Shown here: positions 54,843 through 63,939 of the stretch, piece by piece
Position numbering within the stretch: the first letter of the stretch is position 1
Layout: the number at the start of each line of letters is the position of its first letter
Source: Sphingopyxis sp. H115
Lineage (GTDB): Bacteria; Pseudomonadota; Alphaproteobacteria; Sphingomonadales; Sphingomonadaceae
DNA length: 64,000 bases
Direction of reading: 5' to 3'
Assembly (NCBI RefSeq): GCF_001468465.1
Contig: NZ_LNSA01000017.1
Location: 1 to 64,000 of the forward strand
Position numbers and translations under genes: made by a program
The notes under the pieces: generated by a model
Told to the model about the DNA's origin: nothing
The model's database searches: none
Seen by the model: only the letters and a program-made list of their open reading frames with translations

Positions 54843-56354
54843 TCACTCATAATCCTCATACGCTTGGCTGTCGTCGGCCAGATCGCTGAACTTGGTCGTC
54901 TTCGCCTCGAAATGCAGGCGTACCTTGCCGGTCGAGCCGTGACGCGATTTGGCGACGATGACTTCGGCAAGGCCGAAGACGCGCTCCATCTCGGCCGCCC
55001 ATTCCTCGTGCGCCGCGTGAATCTTGACGTCATCGCCCTCGACGGGACGCTTGGGTTCGCGCGCCGCGACATAATAATCCTCGCGGAACACGAAGAGCAC
55101 CATGTCGGCATCCTGTTCGATCGAGCCCGATTCGCGAAGGTCGGATAATTGCGGGCGCTTGTCCTCGCGGCTTTCGACCTGGCGGCTGAGCTGCGACAGC
55201 GCCATCACGGGAACATTAAGCTCTTTCGCCAAGGTCTTAAGACCACGAGAAATTTCGGAAATTTCCTGTACGCGGTTATCGCCGCTTTTCGACGAACCCT
55301 GCAACAGCTGGAGATAATCGACGACGATGAAGCCGATGCCGTGCCGCCGCTGAAGCCGCCGAGCGCGCGTCCGCAGCCCGGCGATCGTCAGCCCCGGAGT
55401 GTCGTCGATGAAGAGGGGCAGCGTCTGGAGTTGCTGCGCCGCGCGCGAGAGCTGCTGGAACTGCTCCTTGCTGATCTTGCCCATGCGCAGCGCCTCGCCC
55501 GACACACCCGACTGTTCGGCAAGGACGCGCGTCGCGAGCTGGTCGGCCGACATTTCGAGGCTGAAGAAGGCGACCTTGGCGCCCATATTCTTCTCGGGCG
55601 GGATGCCGTCTTCCTCGTCGCGGCGCCAGCGTTCGGCCGCATTATACGCGATATTGGTCGCGAACGAGGTCTTGCCCATACCCGGACGCCCCGCGAGGAT
55701 CATCAAGTCCGAATTGTGCATGCCGCCGATCTTGGCGTTCATGCTGGCGATCCCGGTGGTGATCCCCGACAGATGGCCGCCCGAATTGAGCGCGCGCTCG
55801 GCCGCCTGCAGCGCGGTCAAGCTGGCCTGGTTGAAGCTCTTGACCGATCCCATCTCAGCCTCGCCGCCCGCGACGCGATAGAGCGCGGTTTCAGCCTCCT
55901 CGATCTGCGCCTGCGGGTCGACGCTTTCGCTGGTGTCGAGCGCATTCTCGACCAGGGTGCGGCCGACGCCCGCCAGTTCGCGCAGCAAGGCGAGGTCGAA
56001 AATCTGCCGGGCGAAATCGCGCGCGCCGATCAACCCCGCGCCGCTGCCGGTGAGCTGTGCGAGATAGCCGACCCCGCCGACCGCCTTCATCGCCTCGTCG
56101 GCCTCGAAATAGGGTTTGAGCGTCACCGGCGTCGCGATGCTGTTGCGTTCGATCAGCGCCATCGTCTGCTGGAAAATGCGGCCGTGCAACGGTTCGAAGA
56201 AATGCTCAGGAGTCAGCGCGACGGGCAAATCCTCGACGACTCGGTTGTCGATCAGGATCGCGCCGAGGAACGCGGCCTCAGCTTCGATATTGCGGGGTAA
56301 TTGGCGTTCGTCCCCGGTGTTGGCCGGGGTCGGGATCAGGGCTAGCTCAGGCAT
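54843..56354 (-). CDS. dnaB: Replicative DNA helicase DnaB
   Basis: Hexameric replicative helicase. The 503-residue protein has the N-terminal primase-interaction domain (PRNIEAEAAFLGAILIDNRV), a linker, and the RecA-like C-domain with Walker A GRPGMGKTS at 222-230, KVAFFSLEMSADQLATRVLA, GIGFIVVDYLQLLQGS (Walker B) and QLSRQVESREDKRPQLSDLR. The ATG at 56354 begins MPELALIPTPANTGDERQLP; a longer upstream frame is not conserved in look. No intein is present. Single gene on the - strand, divergent from the UPF0262 gene. Confidence 0.96.
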   Translation of the reverse strand: MPELALIPTPANTGDERQLPRNIEAEAAFLGAILIDNRVVEDLPVALTPEHFFEPLHGRIFQQTMALIERNSIATPVTLKPYFEADEAMKAVGGVGYLAQLTGSGAGLIGARDFARQIFDLALLRELAGVGRTLVENALDTSESVDPQAQIEEAETALYRVAGGEAEMGSVKSFNQASLTALQAAERALNSGGHLSGITTGIASMNAKIGGMHNSDLMILAGRPGMGKTSFATNIAYNAAERWRRDEEDGIPPEKNMGAKVAFFSLEMSADQLATRVLAEQSGVSGEALRMGKISKEQFQQLSRAAQQLQTLPLFIDDTPGLTIAGLRTRARRLQRRHGIGFIVVDYLQLLQGSSKSGDNRVQEISEISRGLKTLAKELNVPVMALSQLSRQVESREDKRPQLSDLRESGSIEQDADMVLFVFREDYYVAAREPKRPVEGDDVKIHAAHEEWAAEMERVFGLAEVIVAKSRHGSTGKVRLHFEAKTTKFSDLADDSQAYEDYE

Positions 56355-56530
56355 GGCGCCACCATGCGCCCGGGCCGCGGCGGGCGCAACCGGCTTGGCT
56401 TTGCCGAACGGCAGGACTGTGGGGCGCCTTGGGGATAAGTTTGAAACACGCCCCCTCCGAACGAATGATAGGGAAAGCCCAGAGGCGCCCCCTTGCCCTT
56501 CGCCGCAGCCCAAGTAGAAGCACAGGCAGC

Positions 56531-57028
56531 ATGAGCGACGCAGACCCTTCCAAACAGCGGATCATTTCGGTCGAGCTCGACGAAGGCTCGATCGTCTGGC
56601 GCAATCCCGATGTCGAGCAGGAACGCCGCGTCGCGATCTTCGATTTGATCGAGGATAACAAATTCGTGCCGCAGCGCGGCCACCCTGACGGCTATGCCGG
56701 CCCCTATCGGTTGATGTTGCGTGTCGAGGACGGGCGCCTGATCTTTGAAATTGCCCGAGAAGATGGATCGCCGCTCGAGGCGATCATCCTCGGGCTCGGG
56801 CGTTTCCGTCGCCCGATCCGCGATTATTTCGCGATCTGCGACAGCTATTATCAGGCGATCAAGACCTCGACCGCGCAGCAGATCGAAACCGTCGACATGG
56901 CGCGGCGCGCGCTGCACAACGAGGCGGCGGAGATGCTGATGGACCGGCTCGACGGCAAGATTGCGGTCGATTTCGACACCGCGCGGCGGCTGTTCACGCT
57001 GATTTGCGTGCTCCATATCAAGGGCTGA
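56531..57028 (+). CDS. UPF0262 family protein
   Basis: A 165-residue soluble protein that matches the UPF0262 family of alphaproteobacteria: IISVELDEGSIVWRNPDVEQ, ERRVAIFDLIEDNKFVPQRG, ILGLGRFRRPIRDYFAICDS and AVDFDTARRLFTLICVLHIKG-like end. Function unknown; no cofactor motif seen. The start at 56531 begins MSDADPSKQRIISVELD. It ends two bases before the GH25-like gene, so the two are probably cotranscribed. Confidence 0.92.
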   Translation: MSDADPSKQRIISVELDEGSIVWRNPDVEQERRVAIFDLIEDNKFVPQRGHPDGYAGPYRLMLRVEDGRLIFEIAREDGSPLEAIILGLGRFRRPIRDYFAICDSYYQAIKTSTAQQIETVDMARRALHNEAAEMLMDRLDGKIAVDFDTARRLFTLICVLHIKG

Positions 57029-57030
57029 GC

Positions 57031-57783
57031 ATGGCAACAGGGGCAATCAAGGACAGGCAGCGGCTACGACCGCGCGGCGGGTGGCGCGCGGCGGTGGCTC
57101 GGTTGCTGCGCAGGACCGGTGCGATCATAGCGCTGCTATTGCTCGCCGCGGGCCTCGCGATGTGGTGGGCCGCGCGCTGGACGCCCGACCGCGCACTCTA
57201 CCCCACGCAGGGCGTTACGATCGACGCCGGCAATGGCGATGTTCATTGGGGTTCGGTCAAGGCTGCGGGCGCCGATTTTGCCTATATCATGGCAACCGAC
57301 GGTTCCGCCGGGGTCGACGCAAAATTCGTCCGCAACATGGCGGCGGCACGCGACGCCGGGATTCAGGCGGGCGCGATCCACCGATACAGCCTGTGCCAAC
57401 TCGCAACCGATCAGGCGGCAAATTTCATCCGCCATGTACCGCGCCGTGCCGACGCCCTGCCCGCCGTCGTGTGGCTAGACTATGACGACCGTTGCCCCGA
57501 CCGCCCGACGCGCGCCTTGCTGCTTTCCGAACTCGCGACCTTTCTTGCCCAGATCGAGGCGCATATGGGAAAGCGCAGCCTGATCGCACCCGGCCCGGCG
57601 TTCGAAGGCGACTATCGGGTGACGCAGGGGATCGCGCGCACGACCTGGCTGCGCCGCGATTTCTTCGAACCCGATTATGGTGCGCATCCCTGGGCGATGT
57701 GGCAAGCCAATAACCATGTTCGCATCTCGGGCGCCGACGGAACGGTCGGCTGGAACGCGCTGCGGCCGCAAGGAGGGACATGA
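57031..57783 (+). CDS. Membrane-anchored GH25-like muramidase domain protein
   Basis: A 250-residue protein with a basic N-terminus (DRQRLRPRGGWRAAVARLLR), one membrane segment at about 29-48 and a periplasmic domain of GH25 (lysozyme-like) type. Its strand with GVTIDAGNGDVHWGSVKAAG, the acidic VVWLDYDDRCPDRPTRA and the closing WAMWQANNHVRISGADGTVG fit the GH25 barrel; the DxE-type acidic pair is represented by LDYDD, so the catalytic acids should be checked. The 3' end overlaps the cytidine deaminase start by one base, so the three-gene run UPF0262-GH25-cdd is coupled. Confidence 0.78.
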   Translation: MATGAIKDRQRLRPRGGWRAAVARLLRRTGAIIALLLLAAGLAMWWAARWTPDRALYPTQGVTIDAGNGDVHWGSVKAAGADFAYIMATDGSAGVDAKFVRNMAAARDAGIQAGAIHRYSLCQLATDQAANFIRHVPRRADALPAVVWLDYDDRCPDRPTRALLLSELATFLAQIEAHMGKRSLIAPGPAFEGDYRVTQGIARTTWLRRDFFEPDYGAHPWAMWQANNHVRISGADGTVGWNALRPQGGT

Positions 57784-58232
57784 TGACCAAGACCCGCGAC
57801 TCCCTGATCGACGCCGCGCGCGATGCCGCGAGCCGCGCCTATGCCCCCTATTCGGGCTTTTACGTCGGCGCCGCATTGCTCTTGAAGAATGGCGACGTCG
57901 TCACCGGCGCCAATGTCGAAAATGCGAGCTATGGCCTGACGCTGTGCGCCGAAACCGCGGCGGTGGCAAAGATCGCGAACGAAGGCTGGATCGGCGAGCT
58001 CGCCGAGATCGCGATCGTCGGCGGACGGCCCGACGGCGAGGCGCTGATCGGCAGCGATCCAGTCAATCCGTGCGGACGCTGCCGGCAGATCCTCAACGAA
58101 GCCGCCGAGCGCTCGAAGACCGACCTCCTCGTCCATTGCGCCTCGGGCGACGGCCGCGCGGTTACGACCTACCGGCTCAGCGAGCTGCTGCCGGCAGCGT
58201 TCGGACCCAAGGATCTCGGCCTCATCGACTGA
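57783..58232 (+). CDS. cdd: Cytidine deaminase
   Basis: Zinc enzyme that turns cytidine and deoxycytidine to uridine and deoxyuridine in pyrimidine salvage. The 149-residue protein has PYSGFYVGAALLL, the catalytic C55-A-E57 (TLCAETAAV), and the zinc ligands C97 and C100 in NPCGRCRQIL. A strong AAGGAGGG lies five bases before the ATG at 57783, whose first base is the last base of the preceding stop; the ATG at 57780 would leave only two bases of spacing. dcd follows after 39 bases. Confidence 0.93.
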   Translation: MTKTRDSLIDAARDAASRAYAPYSGFYVGAALLLKNGDVVTGANVENASYGLTLCAETAAVAKIANEGWIGELAEIAIVGGRPDGEALIGSDPVNPCGRCRQILNEAAERSKTDLLVHCASGDGRAVTTYRLSELLPAAFGPKDLGLID

Positions 58233-58271
58233 CCGCTTGCGCAAAGCGCCGCGCCCTTACAAGAGACACGC

Positions 58272-58826
58272 ATGGCCATTCTTTCCGATCGCTGGATTCG
58301 CGAAGCCGCCCGGACGCAGGGCATGATCGAACCGTTCGTCGAGGCGCAGCGCCGCGACGGCTGCATCAGCTATGGGCTCTCTTCCTATGGCTATGATGCG
58401 CGCGTCGCGCCCGAATTCAAGATTTTCACCAACATCGATTCGACGACCGTCGATCCCAAGGAATTCGACCCCAAGAATTTCGTCGACCGCGAAACCGACG
58501 TCTGCATCATTCCGCCGAACAGCTTCGCATTGGCGCGCACGGTCGAATATTTCCGCATTCCGCGCGATGTGCTCGTCATCTGCCTCGGCAAGTCGACCTA
58601 TGCGCGCTGCGGGATCATCGTGAACGTCACCCCGCTCGAACCCGGCTGGGAAGGCCATGTGACTCTCGAATTCTCGAACACCACTCCTCTGCCCGCCAAG
58701 ATTTACGCCAACGAGGGCGCCTGCCAGTTCCTCTTCCTCCAGGGAAACGAGCCCTGCGAGACGAGCTACGCCGACCGCGCAGGCAAATATATGGGACAAA
58801 AGGGCGTCACGCTGCCAAAGCTTTGA
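58272..58826 (+). CDS. dcd: dCTP deaminase
   Basis: Deaminates dCTP to dUTP for thymidylate synthesis. The 184-residue protein has the family's usual length and the phrases [60 protein letters not shown] and the [20 protein letters not shown] motif with the catalytic Glu, plus a nucleotide-binding end [12 protein letters not shown]. It follows cdd on the same strand, giving a pyrimidine-deamination pair. Confidence 0.96.
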   Translation: MAILSDRWIREAARTQGMIEPFVEAQRRDGCISYGLSSYGYDARVAPEFKIFTNIDSTTVDPKEFDPKNFVDRETDVCIIPPNSFALARTVEYFRIPRDVLVICLGKSTYARCGIIVNVTPLEPGWEGHVTLEFSNTTPLPAKIYANEGACQFLFLQGNEPCETSYADRAGKYMGQKGVTLPKL

Positions 58827-58868
58827 CACCGCGACTTACGCTAACGCGCTTGCTCTGACGGCCGAAAT

Positions 58869-58882
58869 TGATAACGTTCCCA
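58869..58882. promoter_or_regulatory. Possible LacI-family operator before the GH5 gene
   Basis: TGATAACGTTCCCA is an imperfect palindrome centred on AACGTT: TGATAAC against the complement TGGGAAC matches at 5 of 7 positions. LacI-family operators often have a central CG inside an AACGTT-like core and control glycosidase genes. It lies 24 bases before the ATG of the GH5 gene. Confidence 0.35.
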
Positions 58883-58905
58883 TAATTGAAAATGGGGATG
58901 AGGTC

Positions 58906-60627
58906 ATGAAGTTCCGCACCGTCGCGTTCGCACTCACTGCGCTGCTCTCCTCTAATGCCGCGCACGCCGAAGGCTTCCTGAAGGTCGCGGGAACCGAAAT
59001 CGTCGATGGGTCGGGCAGGCCTGTAATCCTGCGCGGCATGGGGCTCGGCGGCTGGATGCTTCAGGAAGGCTATATGCTGAAGCTTGGCGAGGTCGGGCAA
59101 CAGAATAGGATTCGTGCCAAGCTCGTCGAATTGGTCGGCGCGGAGCGGACGGCGGAATTCTACCGCGCCTGGCTCGACAACCATACGACCCGCGCCGACA
59201 TCGATCAGATGGCGAAATGGGGTTTCAACTCGGTGCGCCTGCCCATCCATTTCGACCAACTCACCCTGCCCGCCGACAAGGAACCCGAGCCCGGTGAGGA
59301 CACCTGGCACGAAGAAGGTTTCCAGCGCATCGACCGCCTGCTCGAATGGAGCAAGGCGAACCGCATTTGGCTGATCCTCGACCTCCACGCCGCGCCCGGC
59401 GGTCAGGGTAACGACCTCGCCATATCCGACCGCGATCCCGCCAAACCCTCGCTGTGGCAGAGCGCGGAGAACCAGCGTAAGACGGTCGCGCTGTGGAAGA
59501 AGCTCGCCGCGCGCTACAAGGACGAATCGTGGATCGGCGCCTATGACCTGATCAACGAACCGAACTGGAGCTTCGCGACGCCCGGCAAGGGCAATGGCTG
59601 CGACGAGACCGAGAACAAGGCGGTGTGGGCGCTGCAACAGCGCATCACCGCCGCGATACGCGAAGTCGACCAAAAACATATCGTCATCATCGAGGGGAAT
59701 TGCTGGGGCAATAATTACCAGGGCCTGCCGCCAGCATGGGATGCCAATATGGTGCTAAGCTTCCACAAATATTGGAACCGCAACGACGAAGCGAGCCTCG
59801 CAGGGATTAAGGCGCTGCGCACCAGCTACAACCGCCCGATCTGGCTCGGCGAGTCGGGCGAGAACAGCAATGCATGGTACCGCGACGCGATCGCGCTTGT
59901 CGAGGAAGGCGGTATCGGCTGGAATTTCTGGCCGCTCAAGAAAATCGGCTTTAACCAGCCGCTCGAGATCGTCGCCGGCGACGGCTGGTTGAAGATCACC
60001 CAATGGATGACCGGCAAGGGACCGAAGCCCGCAGCCGACGATGCCTTTGCCGCGATGATGCAGCTTGCCCAAAACACGCGCTTCGACCGGAACATCCCGA
60101 AACCCGATGTCATCGACGCGATGTTCCGCCAGCCGCACGACCCGACGTACCGCGCGTTCGCACCGCGCACTTTGGCGGCGGAACCGCTAACCATCGCGGC
60201 CGCGGACTATGACTTCGGGCCGCCGGGCATTGCCTATGGCGACACCGTAGACGCCAATTATCACGTCGCGACCGGCGGCGAACGAACACCGTGGAACAAC
60301 GGAACCACCTACCGCAACGACGGCGTCGACATCGCGCGAGAGGCGGACGGCACGGCCTATGTAAGCGACTTCGTCACCGGCGAGTGGATGCGCTACAGTG
60401 CCGACGTCGCAAAGGCGGGCCGCTGGACCGTCTCGGCGCGGGTCCGCACGACGAAGGGCGGCCGCATCGGTATCGACGAACGCGGCGTGTCGGTTCCGGC
60501 CGGCACCGCGTGGCGGACTGTGAAGTTCGCCGATATCTATCTGCCCGGAGGCCCCGGTGCCGTGACGCTGCGCGCGCTCGCTTGCAGCGACTGCGAGGTT
60601 GCCGAACTGGTCTTCACGCCGCGCTGA
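58906..60627 (+). CDS. Glycoside hydrolase family 5-like (cellulase superfamily) exported enzyme
   Basis: A 573-residue exported glycosidase with a signal peptide (MKFRTVAFALTALLSSNAAH, cleaved after AHA). The catalytic barrel (about 25-430) shows the GH5 residues: acid/base E218 in YDLINEPNW and nucleophile E316 in IWLGESGEN, with VILRGMGLGGWMLQEGYML, LDLHAAPGGQG and SFHKYWNRND. The C-terminal part from about 445 (GERTPWNNGTTYRNDGVDIA, VTGEWMRYSADVAKAGRWTV) looks like a beta-sandwich carbohydrate-binding module. Substrate could be cellulose, mannan or another beta-glucan. Preceded by an AACGTT-type palindrome. Confidence 0.87.
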   Translation: MKFRTVAFALTALLSSNAAHAEGFLKVAGTEIVDGSGRPVILRGMGLGGWMLQEGYMLKLGEVGQQNRIRAKLVELVGAERTAEFYRAWLDNHTTRADIDQMAKWGFNSVRLPIHFDQLTLPADKEPEPGEDTWHEEGFQRIDRLLEWSKANRIWLILDLHAAPGGQGNDLAISDRDPAKPSLWQSAENQRKTVALWKKLAARYKDESWIGAYDLINEPNWSFATPGKGNGCDETENKAVWALQQRITAAIREVDQKHIVIIEGNCWGNNYQGLPPAWDANMVLSFHKYWNRNDEASLAGIKALRTSYNRPIWLGESGENSNAWYRDAIALVEEGGIGWNFWPLKKIGFNQPLEIVAGDGWLKITQWMTGKGPKPAADDAFAAMMQLAQNTRFDRNIPKPDVIDAMFRQPHDPTYRAFAPRTLAAEPLTIAAADYDFGPPGIAYGDTVDANYHVATGGERTPWNNGTTYRNDGVDIAREADGTAYVSDFVTGEWMRYSADVAKAGRWTVSARVRTTKGGRIGIDERGVSVPAGTAWRTVKFADIYLPGGPGAVTLRALACSDCEVAELVFTPR

Positions 60628-60698
60628 CGGGAACCCATCGCCTTCGCTGCGCGTCCTGTCTGCACAAGCGGCCGGGGCGCGCCAGAGGAGGATAATCC

Positions 60699-61211
60699 AT
60701 GTCCATGATCGCCGTCTTTTTCGGCCGCCTGTTCATCGCCGTAATTTTTATCGTGTCTGGGATCAGCAAGCTGATCCATGTCAACGACACCAATGCAATG
60801 ATCGCCGCTGCGGGGCTTCCCGGCGGGCTCGCGATCCCGACCGGACTATTCGAACTGATCGCGGGTGCCTGCCTCGCGCTTGGCGTCGCGACCCGGCTAT
60901 GGTCGGTGCTGCTCGCCGCCTTCGTGCTTCTCACCATCCTGTTCTTCCACCGCGAATTCACCGATCCGGTTCAGGCGATGGCGGCGATGAAGAATCTCGC
61001 AATTGCGGGCGGGGTCCTCTGCCTCTTCGGCTATGGGCATACGCGCTGGAGTTACGACGCACTGCGCCAGCGCCGCCGCAACGAACTCGCCGCGCACCGC
61101 GCGCAGCAGCACGCGACCGAAGCCGAACTGCGCGCCGCGCGCGCCGAAGGGCGCGCCGAGGCTGTCGGTGCGCCCGTGGCGGTCGAGAAACGCCCCTTCT
61201 GGCGTCGCTAG
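60699..61211 (+). CDS. DoxX family membrane protein
   Basis: A 170-residue inner-membrane protein with four hydrophobic segments (at about 5-22, 45-65, 70-88 and 95-115). Family phrases are GRLFIAVIFIVSGISKLIHV, AAGLPGGLAIPTGLFELIAG and GGVLCLFGYGHTRWSYD. The last 50 residues form a charged, Ala/Glu/Arg-rich helical tail (QQHATEAELRAARAEGRA). DoxX-type proteins act in redox or oxidative stress tasks in some bacteria; the exact function is unclear. It is a single + strand gene. Confidence 0.85.
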   Translation: MSMIAVFFGRLFIAVIFIVSGISKLIHVNDTNAMIAAAGLPGGLAIPTGLFELIAGACLALGVATRLWSVLLAAFVLLTILFFHREFTDPVQAMAAMKNLAIAGGVLCLFGYGHTRWSYDALRQRRRNELAAHRAQQHATEAELRAARAEGRAEAVGAPVAVEKRPFWRR

Positions 61212-61297
61212 AGTGCGGAACCTGGACCTTCGCGCTTGGCATCGCGCGCGCGCTGCGCTAGCCTCCACTTAACGTTTACGTAAAGGGAGGGTTTGTC

Positions 61298-62464
61298 ATG
61301 GCGTCCCGCGATTTCGATATCGTCGTTTACGGCGCAACCGGGTTTACCGGCCGTCTCGTCGCCGAATATCTTGCATACCATTACAGGGATCGCAAGGACG
61401 CCCCGAAGTGGGCGATGGCGGGCCGCAGCCTCGACAAGCTCGCCGCAGTGCGCGACCTGATCGGCGCGCCGCACGAAACGCCGCTGATCGTCGCCGACGC
61501 GAGCGATCCCGCGAGCCTCGACAAGATGGCGGCGAACACAAAGGTCGTGCTCACAACGGTAGGTCCCTACCAGCTATACGGCAACGAACTCGTCGCCGCC
61601 TGCGTCCGCGCCGGCACCGCCTATGCCGACCTCTGCGGCGAACCCGGCTGGATGCGCGAGATGATCGACGAACATGAGGCCGCGGCAAAGGCATCGGGCG
61701 CACGCATCACCTTCAGCTGCGGTTTCGATTCGATTCCCTTCGACCTTGGCGTCCATTTCCTGCAGGCCGAGGCGATCCGGCGCCACGGCAAGCCGGCCCC
61801 GCGCGTCAAGGGCCGTGTGCGCAAGATGGCGGGCGGCGCGTCGGGCGGCACGATTGCGAGCCTCACCGAAACGCTGAAAGCCATCGCGAAAAAGCCGTCG
61901 CTCGCATTGCTGCTCAAGTCCAGCTTTGCGCTGACTCCGGGTTTCGAGGGGCCTTCGCAGCCCACCGGGCTCGTCCCCGAATATGACAGCGCGACCGGCA
62001 CCTGGACCGCGCCTTTCGTGATGGCGCCGATCAACACCAAGAATGTCCATCGTACCAATTTCCTGCTCGGCCATCCATGGGGCGAGGATCTAGTCTATGA
62101 CGAAATGGTGATGACGACGATCGGCGACGCCGGCAAGGCGATGGCCGAAGCGATGGCGAAAGCAAACCCCTTCGACCCCAGCATCAAGCCCGGCGACGGC
62201 CCGAGCAAGGAACAGCGCGAAAACGGCTTCTACGATGTGTTGTTCATCGGCGAATATCCCGACGGCACGACAGTGCGCGCCTCGGTGCAGGGCGACCGCG
62301 ACCCCGGCTATGGCTCGACGTCGAAGATGCTCGCCGAAACGGGAATGGCGCTGCTCGAAAATGAGGGCACCGGCGGCGTGTGGACACCGGGCGCGCTGCT
62401 CGGCGACGCGCTGATCGCGCGGCTGACCGAGAACGCGGGCTTGACCTTCCAGATCGAGGAATAA
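61298..62464 (+). CDS. Saccharopine dehydrogenase-like NAD(P)-binding protein (trans-acting enoyl reductase-like)
   Basis: A 388-residue oxidoreductase. The Rossmann fold starts with DIVVYGATGFTGRLVAEYLA, followed by AGRSLDKLAAVRDLIGAP and VVLTTVGPYQLYGNELVAAC, GFDSIPFDLGVHFLQAEA and a substrate domain. This is the pattern of the saccharopine dehydrogenase-like group that includes mycobacterial trans-acting enoyl reductases; lysine biosynthesis is therefore unlikely. It sits upstream of a thioesterase with eight bases between, suggesting both act on acyl-thioesters. Confidence 0.83.
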   Translation: MASRDFDIVVYGATGFTGRLVAEYLAYHYRDRKDAPKWAMAGRSLDKLAAVRDLIGAPHETPLIVADASDPASLDKMAANTKVVLTTVGPYQLYGNELVAACVRAGTAYADLCGEPGWMREMIDEHEAAAKASGARITFSCGFDSIPFDLGVHFLQAEAIRRHGKPAPRVKGRVRKMAGGASGGTIASLTETLKAIAKKPSLALLLKSSFALTPGFEGPSQPTGLVPEYDSATGTWTAPFVMAPINTKNVHRTNFLLGHPWGEDLVYDEMVMTTIGDAGKAMAEAMAKANPFDPSIKPGDGPSKEQRENGFYDVLFIGEYPDGTTVRASVQGDRDPGYGSTSKMLAETGMALLENEGTGGVWTPGALLGDALIARLTENAGLTFQIEE

Positions 62465-62471
62465 TCGGGCA

Positions 62472-63272
62472 ATGACAACTTCTCCCAGCGCGCTCGACGC
62501 GCTGCTCGCTACGCTGCGCACCGAAGAGGGCGTGGCGAAGGCGCATATCGACGCAGGATGGATGCAGGGGCGAACCGCCTATGGCGGGATCAGTTCGGCG
62601 GTCGCGCTGGCGGGTGCGATGGCGCTTCACCCGACCGAGACGCCGCTACGCTATGCGCAGATCAGCTTCGTCGGCCCCGTCGGCGGCGACTGCAAGGTCG
62701 AGACGCGCGTGCTGCGCCAGTCGAAATCCAGCCTGTTCGTTGACGCCGGCGTTTCGAGCGACCAGGGCTTCGGCACCGCCGCGGTCTTCGCCTTCTCGCC
62801 CGACCGGGAAAGCCATCTCGACCACAATCGGCTGGCGATGCCCGATGCGCCCGCTCCCGAAACCCTGGCGCCGGTGCCCGAACATCATGCGCGCCCTTCC
62901 TTCACGCGCCATTTCGACATGCGCCCGACGACCGGCCCGCGCTTTGCGTGGAAAAGCGAGGTCGGCGAATATCTGACCTGGGTGCGTTTCGTCGAGGAAC
63001 CCGCCTGCCACCCCGCGATCGCACTGCTCGCGATGGGCGACGCACTCCCCCCCGCCGCGATGGCGCTGTTCAGCCAATTCGGGCCGATCAGCTCGATGAA
63101 CTGGACGGTCAATATGTTGACCGGTACGCCGCAAACCGATGACGGCTGGTGGCTGCTCTCGGCCAAGACCGGCTATGCCCGCCACGGCCTGTCGGTGCAG
63201 GACATGATGCTGTGGAACCGCGCCGGTGAACCGATCCTGAGCGGCAGCCAGGCAATCGCAATCTACGCCTGA
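62472..63272 (+). CDS. Acyl-CoA thioesterase (TesB-like, double hotdog)
   Basis: A 266-residue protein of the thioesterase II/acyl-CoA thioesterase family with two hotdog domains. The first holds GWMQGRTAYGGISSAVALAG and AQISFVGPVGGDCKVETRVL, the second PAIALLAMGDALPPAAMALF and GWWLLSAKTGYARHGLSVQD, matching the TesB-like pattern. Probably cleaves acyl-CoA to fatty acid and CoA. It begins eight bases after the enoyl reductase-like gene, so the pair is likely one operon. A bidirectional terminator follows at 63387-63414. Confidence 0.86.
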   Translation: MTTSPSALDALLATLRTEEGVAKAHIDAGWMQGRTAYGGISSAVALAGAMALHPTETPLRYAQISFVGPVGGDCKVETRVLRQSKSSLFVDAGVSSDQGFGTAAVFAFSPDRESHLDHNRLAMPDAPAPETLAPVPEHHARPSFTRHFDMRPTTGPRFAWKSEVGEYLTWVRFVEEPACHPAIALLAMGDALPPAAMALFSQFGPISSMNWTVNMLTGTPQTDDGWWLLSAKTGYARHGLSVQDMMLWNRAGEPILSGSQAIAIYA

Positions 63273-63386
63273 TATTGGTCCGCGAACATCAACGGCGGGG
63301 CCGCACAAGGCCGCTAGCGATCGATGACCACCGGACATTTTCCCGTTTCCCGGTGGTCCATTCGCAGATGCCGGTGGTCGAAAATA

Positions 63387-63414
63387 AAAAAGGCCCGCTT
63401 TTGCAGGCCTTTTT
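63387..63414. terminator. Bidirectional rho-independent terminator
   Basis: AAAAAGGCC (63387-63395) and GGCCTTTTT (63406-63414) pair in nine base pairs around a ten-base loop. A/T runs flank both sides, so it can end transcription from the thioesterase gene on the left and from the tRNA-Ala gene on the right. Confidence 0.9.
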
Positions 63415-63418
63415 GTAA

Positions 63419-63494
63419 TGGTGGAGCCTAGCGGGATCGAACCGCTGACCTCCTGCATGCCATGCAGGCGCTCTCCCAGCTGAGCTAAGGCCCC
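63419..63494 (-). tRNA. tRNA-Ala (anticodon GGC)
   Basis: A 76-base cloverleaf on the - strand: acceptor GGGGCCT pairs with AGGCTCC (with one G-U pair), the D arm is TAGCTCAGCTGGGAGAGC, the anticodon stem CCTGC/GCAGG encloses ATGGCAT with anticodon GGC (reads GCC), and the T arm has GGTTCGATCCC. CCA is encoded. Next to it on the same strand is the TIGR02300 gene, a usual neighbourhood in alphaproteobacteria. Confidence 0.96.
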
Positions 63495-63612
63495 GTGCCA
63501 TTTCGCGTGTCGCGCCGAGCGGTGCGACCGGGACGCCGCCTTTAGCAGCGCCATCAGGTGATGCAAGGGGCCAAATCATCTTTCGATGCTTTTTTGGCCC
63601 CCCGCCGGAAAA

Positions 63613-63939
63613 TCAGCCTTCGTCGTCCTCGTCGTCGCCAGTCGCAACCCCCAGGTCGTCGTCGCCGCCAAGGTCGACGTCGTTGTCGGGCGAATCACTG
63701 TCCTCGTCGACGTCGACGTCCAGATCCAGATCCTCGTCGCCGGCAACATCCTCTTTCGCGGCCTTGCCCGGCTTTTCGACTTCTTCGAAGGGCATCGGCT
63801 GCTTCGATTTGAGCACCGATTCCGGAATCCAGCTATAGCCGCAATTGATGCAGCTGACCGGATCGTCCTTGGTCAAATCATAGAATCGGGTGGCGCATTT
63901 TGGGCAGCTGCGCTTCGTGCCCCATTCAGCCTTAATCAT
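63613..63939 (-). CDS. TIGR02300 family protein
   Basis: A 108-residue protein, MIKAEWGTKRSCPKCATRFY at the start with C12, C15, C30 and C33 (SCINCGYSW), forming a zinc ribbon, then a Lys/Pro linker and a very acidic tail (from about 68: DEDLDLDVDVDEDSDSP and on). This matches the alphaproteobacterial TIGR02300 family of unknown function. The acidic end is low-complexity and could bind basic proteins or metals. It is upstream of tRNA-Ala on the same strand; the window ends 61 bases after its start. Confidence 0.92.
   Translation of the reverse strand: MIKAEWGTKRSCPKCATRFYDLTKDDPVSCINCGYSWIPESVLKSKQPMPFEEVEKPGKAAKEDVAGDEDLDLDVDVDEDSDSPDNDVDLGGDDDLGVATGDDEDDEG

Noticed and set aside
54843..56354. 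Intein in dnaB
   Set aside because: Motif spacing and length (503 residues) are normal for DnaB without insertion.
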